DNA of 64,000 nt from Pseudomonas sp. BN411 (GTDB lineage Bacteria > Pseudomonadota > Gammaproteobacteria > Pseudomonadales > Pseudomonadaceae): NCBI RefSeq assembly GCF_029871235.1, contig NZ_SSOM01000067.1:434001-498000 (forward strand), in the 5' to 3' direction. Positions 60,738 to 64,000 of this stretch are shown one piece after another. The notes below the pieces were generated by a model, which saw only the letters and a list, made by a program, of their open reading frames with translations, did no database searches and was not told the DNA's origin. The position numbers were made by a program, and so were the translations under genes. Each line of letters starts with the position of its first letter. Position 1 is the stretch's first letter.

Positions 60738-62081
60738 ATGAGAGCCCGGATGGCCATAGCCGGTTTTCTCGGAGCTGTCGCCCTGCCCGCGACGGCCATG
60801 GATTTGAACGAAGCCTGGAACGTCTACCAGAACCAGGGACCGACCTATCTGGCTTCGGTGCACGAGCGCCAGGCCGGCCAGGAATTCAAGGAGCTGGGCA
60901 AGGCTGGCCTGCTGCCGAACATCAACGCCACTGCCTACTGGAAACGGGTGGATGGCACCAGCGAGCAGGACAACTTCCTGGGGCGCTCCGTGGAGAGCGA
61001 CCTGGAGTACGACTCAAAGGGGGGGGTGGTGGAGTTGCGCCAACCCCTGTTCAACAAGCAGAGGATGGCCGAGTACCGCCAGGGCAATCAGCGCACCCTG
61101 TTCAGTGACGCGGTGTTCGACGCCAAGACCCAGGAATCGGCGGTCAGCCTAGCCAGCCGTTATTTCTCGGTGCTGCTGGCGCTGGAAACCATCGACCTGG
61201 CCAAGGTGAAGCTGAAGAACCTGGATCAACAGGTGATGGCCGCCAAGCGGCGCTTCCAGCTGGGCGACGGTACCGTGATCGACGTCGACCAGGCCTCCGC
61301 CCGGCGTGACCTGGCCCAGGCCGAGCTGATCGAGGCCGAGGACAGCCTGCTGGTGGCGCGGCGCCTGTTGCAGGAATTACTTGGCGTGCTGCCCGATGAA
61401 ATGTCCACCTTGCGCACCGAGTTCCCCACGCCGCCGCTGGAGCCGCCGACCCTGCAGGACTGGATCAGCGATGCGCGGGCCAACAACCCGACCATCATCG
61501 CTCGCAGCCGCAGCCTGGACATTGCCGACGAAGAGGTGAACCGGGCCAAGGCCGGGCACTGGCCGACCCTGGATTTCGTCGCCGCCTACAACGACTCGGA
61601 AAGCGATTCCGTTTCCACTCAGAACCAGACGAACAAGTACGGCTCGGTGGGAGTGGAATTTCGCATGCCGATCTTCACCGGCGGCGCCACCAACGCCCAG
61701 GTGCGCCAAGCGAGCGCCAACCGGGAACTGGCCAACGACCAGTTGAACTCCAGCCGTGAGGAAGTTTTGTCAGGCACCACCCGCGAATTCCGCGGCGTGC
61801 AGAGCGGCGAACAGCGGGTGAGGGCACTGGAGAAGGCGGTGGTATCCAGCGAGCGAGCCCAGGATTCGGCCCGCAAGGGGTTCCAGGCCGGCACCAGTAC
61901 CAACCTGGATATCCTCAATGCCGAAGAACAAGCCTTCATCGCCCGCCGCGATCTGCTGGAGGCCAAGCTGCGCTACCTGCTGTCGCGCCTACGGCTTGCG
62001 GCTGCGGTGGGGTCGTTGGGGGAGGACGATATCCAGCATGCGAATGAATACCTGGGGCCGTCGCTTTCGATGCATCCGTGA
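60738..62081 (+). CDS. Type I secretion outer-membrane channel (TolC/AprF family)
   Basis: The 447-residue protein has a signal peptide (IAGFLGAVALPATAM, cleaved near residue 20) and the duplicated TolC helical repeats (TYLASVHERQAGQEFKELGK; NPTIIARSRSLDIADEEVNR). Unlike the TtgC channel it has no lipobox, as expected for AprF. AAGGAG lies in the end of the previous gene, and one base separates the reading frames. Last gene of the operon. Confidence 0.92.
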   Translation: MRARMAIAGFLGAVALPATAMDLNEAWNVYQNQGPTYLASVHERQAGQEFKELGKAGLLPNINATAYWKRVDGTSEQDNFLGRSVESDLEYDSKGGVVELRQPLFNKQRMAEYRQGNQRTLFSDAVFDAKTQESAVSLASRYFSVLLALETIDLAKVKLKNLDQQVMAAKRRFQLGDGTVIDVDQASARRDLAQAELIEAEDSLLVARRLLQELLGVLPDEMSTLRTEFPTPPLEPPTLQDWISDARANNPTIIARSRSLDIADEEVNRAKAGHWPTLDFVAAYNDSESDSVSTQNQTNKYGSVGVEFRMPIFTGGATNAQVRQASANRELANDQLNSSREEVLSGTTREFRGVQSGEQRVRALEKAVVSSERAQDSARKGFQAGTSTNLDILNAEEQAFIARRDLLEAKLRYLLSRLRLAAAVGSLGEDDIQHANEYLGPSLSMHP

Positions 62082-62128
62082 GGGTGGGGGAGGGGCTGGT
62101 TCCAGGTTGTACTGTGCCGGGCATGGGC

Positions 62129-62278
62129 ACGTTGGGTTTCGTTCCTCTACCCAACCTACGGCAGAACTGCGTTCTGCTTGGCGATTGAAATCGCCCCTAC
62201 AGGGGATGTGCCCAGGCAGGGCCTGACAGGCGCGAGTCACCCCTCTACCTCTGGGAGAGGGGCCGGGGGTGAGGGTGG
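62129..62278. repeat. Half family B, family A and family D repeats
   Basis: 62129-62163 is the right arm of family B (CGTTGGGTTTCGTTCCTCTA, then CCCAACCTACGG). 62158-62203 is family A (CAGAACTGCGTTCTGCTTGG ... AATCGCCCCTACAGG). 62233-62278 is family D (GTCACCCCTCTACCTCTGGG, then GAGAGGGGCCGGGGGTGAGG). They fill the gap between convergent tolC-like and metR genes. Confidence 0.75.
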
Positions 62279-62279
62279 T

Positions 62280-63197
62280 TCACCGCGCTGCACTCACCCC
62301 TTCGAGCGTCGCAAACGAGGTGTCCTTCGCCGTCAGCAGGAAGTCGCGCATGAACGGCGCGTCCAGCATGTCGGCGCGGATCGCCGCGTAGAGCGTGCAA
62401 TACAACCCTTTCTCCCCCAGGCGCTTGGCAGTGACATAGCCCCGCGAGCTGTATTCATGCAGCGCCCAGTTGGGCAGGCAGCAGACCCCACGGCCGCTGG
62501 CCACCAACTGCATCATCATCACCGTGAGTTCCGAGGTGCGTACCTGGGCCGGTTCCACGTCGGCCGGTTCGAGGAAGCGGGTGAAGACGTCCAGGCGGTC
62601 GCGTTCCACCGGGTAGGTGATCAGGGTCAGGCTGGCCAGGTCTTCGGGCACGATGAAGGGTTTGTTCGCCAGGGCGTGCTGGTTGTCCACCGCCAGCAGT
62701 GCCTCGTAGGTGAACAGCGGTACGTAGGTGATCCCGGCCAGGTCCACCGGGTCGGCAGTTACCACCAGGTCCAGGTCGCCACGGGCCAGGGCGGGCAGGG
62801 GGGCGAAGGAGAAACCCGAAGCCAGGTCCAGCTCCACTTCCGGCCAGGCATCGCGGAACTGGTCGATGGTGGGCATCAGCCACTGGAAGCAGCTATGGCA
62901 CTCGATGGCCATGTGCAGCCGGCCAGCGGTGCCGCCGGCCAGGCGCGCCAGGTCGCGCTCGGCGCTGCGCAGTTGCGGCAGGAGGCTGTCGGCCAGTTGC
63001 AGCAGGCGCAGGCCGGCGCTGGTGAATCGCACGGGCTTGGTCTTGCGCACGAACAGCTGCATGCCGAGGCGTTCTTCCAGTTCCTTGAATTGGTGGGACA
63101 GGGCCGATTGGGTCAGGTGCAGGCGTTCGGCCGCTTCCACCAGGCTGTCGGCTTCGCGCAGGGCGTGCAGGGTCTTGAGATGGCGAAGCTCGAGCAT
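62280..63197 (-). CDS. metR: LysR-type regulator of methionine synthesis, MetR
   Basis: The 305-residue regulator has the LysR helix-turn-helix (SLVEAAERLHLTQSALSHQFKELEERLG, here cut: LHLTQSALSHQFKELE) at residues about 16-45, and a substrate domain with AIECHSCFQWLMPTIDQFR, the segment that marks MetR, which senses homocysteine. It is divergent from metE, as usual. GGAGG precedes the start at 63197. In related bacteria it activates metE and represses itself. Confidence 0.92.
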   Translation of the reverse strand: MLELRHLKTLHALREADSLVEAAERLHLTQSALSHQFKELEERLGMQLFVRKTKPVRFTSAGLRLLQLADSLLPQLRSAERDLARLAGGTAGRLHMAIECHSCFQWLMPTIDQFRDAWPEVELDLASGFSFAPLPALARGDLDLVVTADPVDLAGITYVPLFTYEALLAVDNQHALANKPFIVPEDLASLTLITYPVERDRLDVFTRFLEPADVEPAQVRTSELTVMMMQLVASGRGVCCLPNWALHEYSSRGYVTAKRLGEKGLYCTLYAAIRADMLDAPFMRDFLLTAKDTSFATLEGVSAAR

Positions 63198-63219
63198 GGC
63201 GGCCCTCCATGAGCAGAAT

Positions 63220-63254
63220 TTGAGATCAACGCGAATTTGTTGAGTTTGTCTCAA
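63220..63254 (+). promoter_or_regulatory. Probable MetR operator between metR and metE
   Basis: TTGAGA at 63220 and TCTCAA at 63249 are inverted, and CAAC...GTTG are nested within them. Such LysR-type dyads between divergent metR and metE are expected. The exact footprint cannot be drawn from sequence. Confidence 0.55.
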
Positions 63255-63305
63255 GTGGTGGGGGCTGTCGACAATCGCTCCATCATTTGTATGGAGATTT
63301 TCAAC

Positions 63306-64000
63306 ATGGCCCTGTCCCATTCCCTCGGCTTCCCGCGCATCGGCCGCGACCGTGAACTGAAGAAGGCGCTGGAAGCCTTCTGGAAGGGCGAGCTGGATGA
63401 AGCTGGCCTGCGTGCGGTCGGCCGCCATTTGCGTGCCGAGCACTGGCAACTGCAGAAGGACGCGGGTATCGACCTGCTGCCGGTGGGCGATTTCGCCTGG
63501 TACGACCAGGTGCTGACCCATTCCCTCACGTTCGGCGTCATTCCCGAGCGCTTCCGCCCCCACGACGGCAAACCGGGCCTGCAGACGCTGTTCGCCATGG
63601 CCCGTGGGGTCAGCAAGGGCTGCTGCGGCGGTGCCCATGCCCAGGAAATGACGAAGTGGTTCGACACCAACTACCACTACCTCGTCCCCGAATTCACCGC
63701 TGACCAGCAGTTCGCCCTGAGCTGGGAGCAATTGTTCGAGGAAGTGGATGAGGCCCGCGCCCTTGGCCACAACGTCAAGCCGGTGCTGATCGGTCCGCTG
63801 ACGTACCTCTGGCTGGGCAAGGCCAAGGGAGGCGACTTCGACCGGCTCGACCTGCTGGAACGCCTGCTGCCGGTGTATGGCGAGATTTTCCAGCGCCTGG
63901 CCGCCCAGGGGGTGGAGTGGGTGCAGATCGACGAACCGATCCTGGTGCTGGACCTGCCCCAGGACTGGAAGAACGCCTTCGAACGCGCCTATAACCTGTT
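63306..64000 (+). CDS. metE: Cobalamin-independent methionine synthase MetE (N-terminal part; cut by window end)
   Basis: The first 231 residues of MetE are present, from [20 protein letters not shown] to FERAYNL. GFPRIG is the family opening, and [26 protein letters not shown] and [11 protein letters not shown] are hallmarks of the N-terminal barrel. The enzyme moves a methyl group from methyl-tetrahydrofolate (triglutamate) to homocysteine. The zinc site lies in the C-terminal half, beyond the window. GGAG lies 10 bases upstream of the ATG. Confidence 0.95.
   Translation, partial: MALSHSLGFPRIGRDRELKKALEAFWKGELDEAGLRAVGRHLRAEHWQLQKDAGIDLLPVGDFAWYDQVLTHSLTFGVIPERFRPHDGKPGLQTLFAMARGVSKGCCGGAHAQEMTKWFDTNYHYLVPEFTADQQFALSWEQLFEEVDEARALGHNVKPVLIGPLTYLWLGKAKGGDFDRLDLLERLLPVYGEIFQRLAAQGVEWVQIDEPILVLDLPQDWKNAFERAYNL

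Noticed and set aside
57626-60799. A minus-strand open frame of over 1,000 codons opposite the type I secretion genes
   Set aside because: Antisense shadow of the ABC and HlyD genes, His/Gln/Gly-rich and without recognisable domains.

Overview
The window is about 64 kb of GC-rich Pseudomonas-type DNA. The evidence for Pseudomonas is a TtgABC/TtgR-like efflux locus with a recognisable TtgR operator, a CysNC fusion, a MetR/MetE pair, PpnN, and many intergenic palindromes of the REP type. The resinovorans-like group is a guess from the repeat style. There are no rRNA or tRNA genes, CRISPR arrays, insertion sequences or prophage genes that I can see.

Layout. 0-7 kb is a small catabolic block: a GMC oxidoreductase, a GlxA/AraC regulator, a class II aldolase, an aldehyde dehydrogenase and an MFS transporter. 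7-17.9 kb is mostly housekeeping or unknown: ppnN, a methyltransferase, a hypothetical gene, a large Lhr helicase gene carrying both an in-frame copy of a genomic repeat and a frameshift, a Mut7-C protein, a 1-Cys peroxiredoxin and a GYD protein. 17.9-48.9 kb is an accessory catabolic island interrupted only by a second-type EF-G gene. 48.9-64 kb holds a LapG-like protease, a small secreted protein, ttgABC/ttgR, an AprDEF-type type I secretion system without a substrate gene, and metR/metE (metE is cut by the window end).

The island is the main interest. Its enzymes resemble bacterial steroid-degradation families: an HsaA-like flavin-dependent monooxygenase with an HsaB-like flavin reductase, a ketosteroid-dehydrogenase-like flavoprotein, KshA-like and KshB-like Rieske oxygenase and reductase, a short-chain dehydrogenase resembling 3beta/17beta-hydroxysteroid dehydrogenase, two FadD3-like CoA ligases, several more short-chain dehydrogenases, a SnoaL-like protein and an Old Yellow Enzyme. 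No ring-cleavage dioxygenase (HsaC), hydrolase (HsaD), thiolase or P450 is present, so the substrate is unproven and any pathway here is incomplete.

Two regulatory layers can be read from the DNA. (1) An 18-bp motif, about CTAGTCCnnnCGGACGAT, lies roughly 60-100 bp upstream of the first gene of all 11 transcription units in the island, in the same orientation as the gene. Two paralogous LuxR-type regulators in the middle of the island both carry it and are the obvious candidate binders. (2) Eight genes have AACAACAA just before or touching the start codon, the classic Hfq/Crc catabolite-repression (CA) motif.

The same 18-bp motif precedes cysD-cysNC (the PAPS supply) and the operon with a PAPS-type sulfotransferase and a DHH phosphoesterase. 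I therefore propose that the island contains a co-regulated sulfation module: make PAPS, transfer sulfate, and possibly remove the PAP by-product. I know of no described steroid-type catabolic regulon with this design. That is inference from context and needs experiment.
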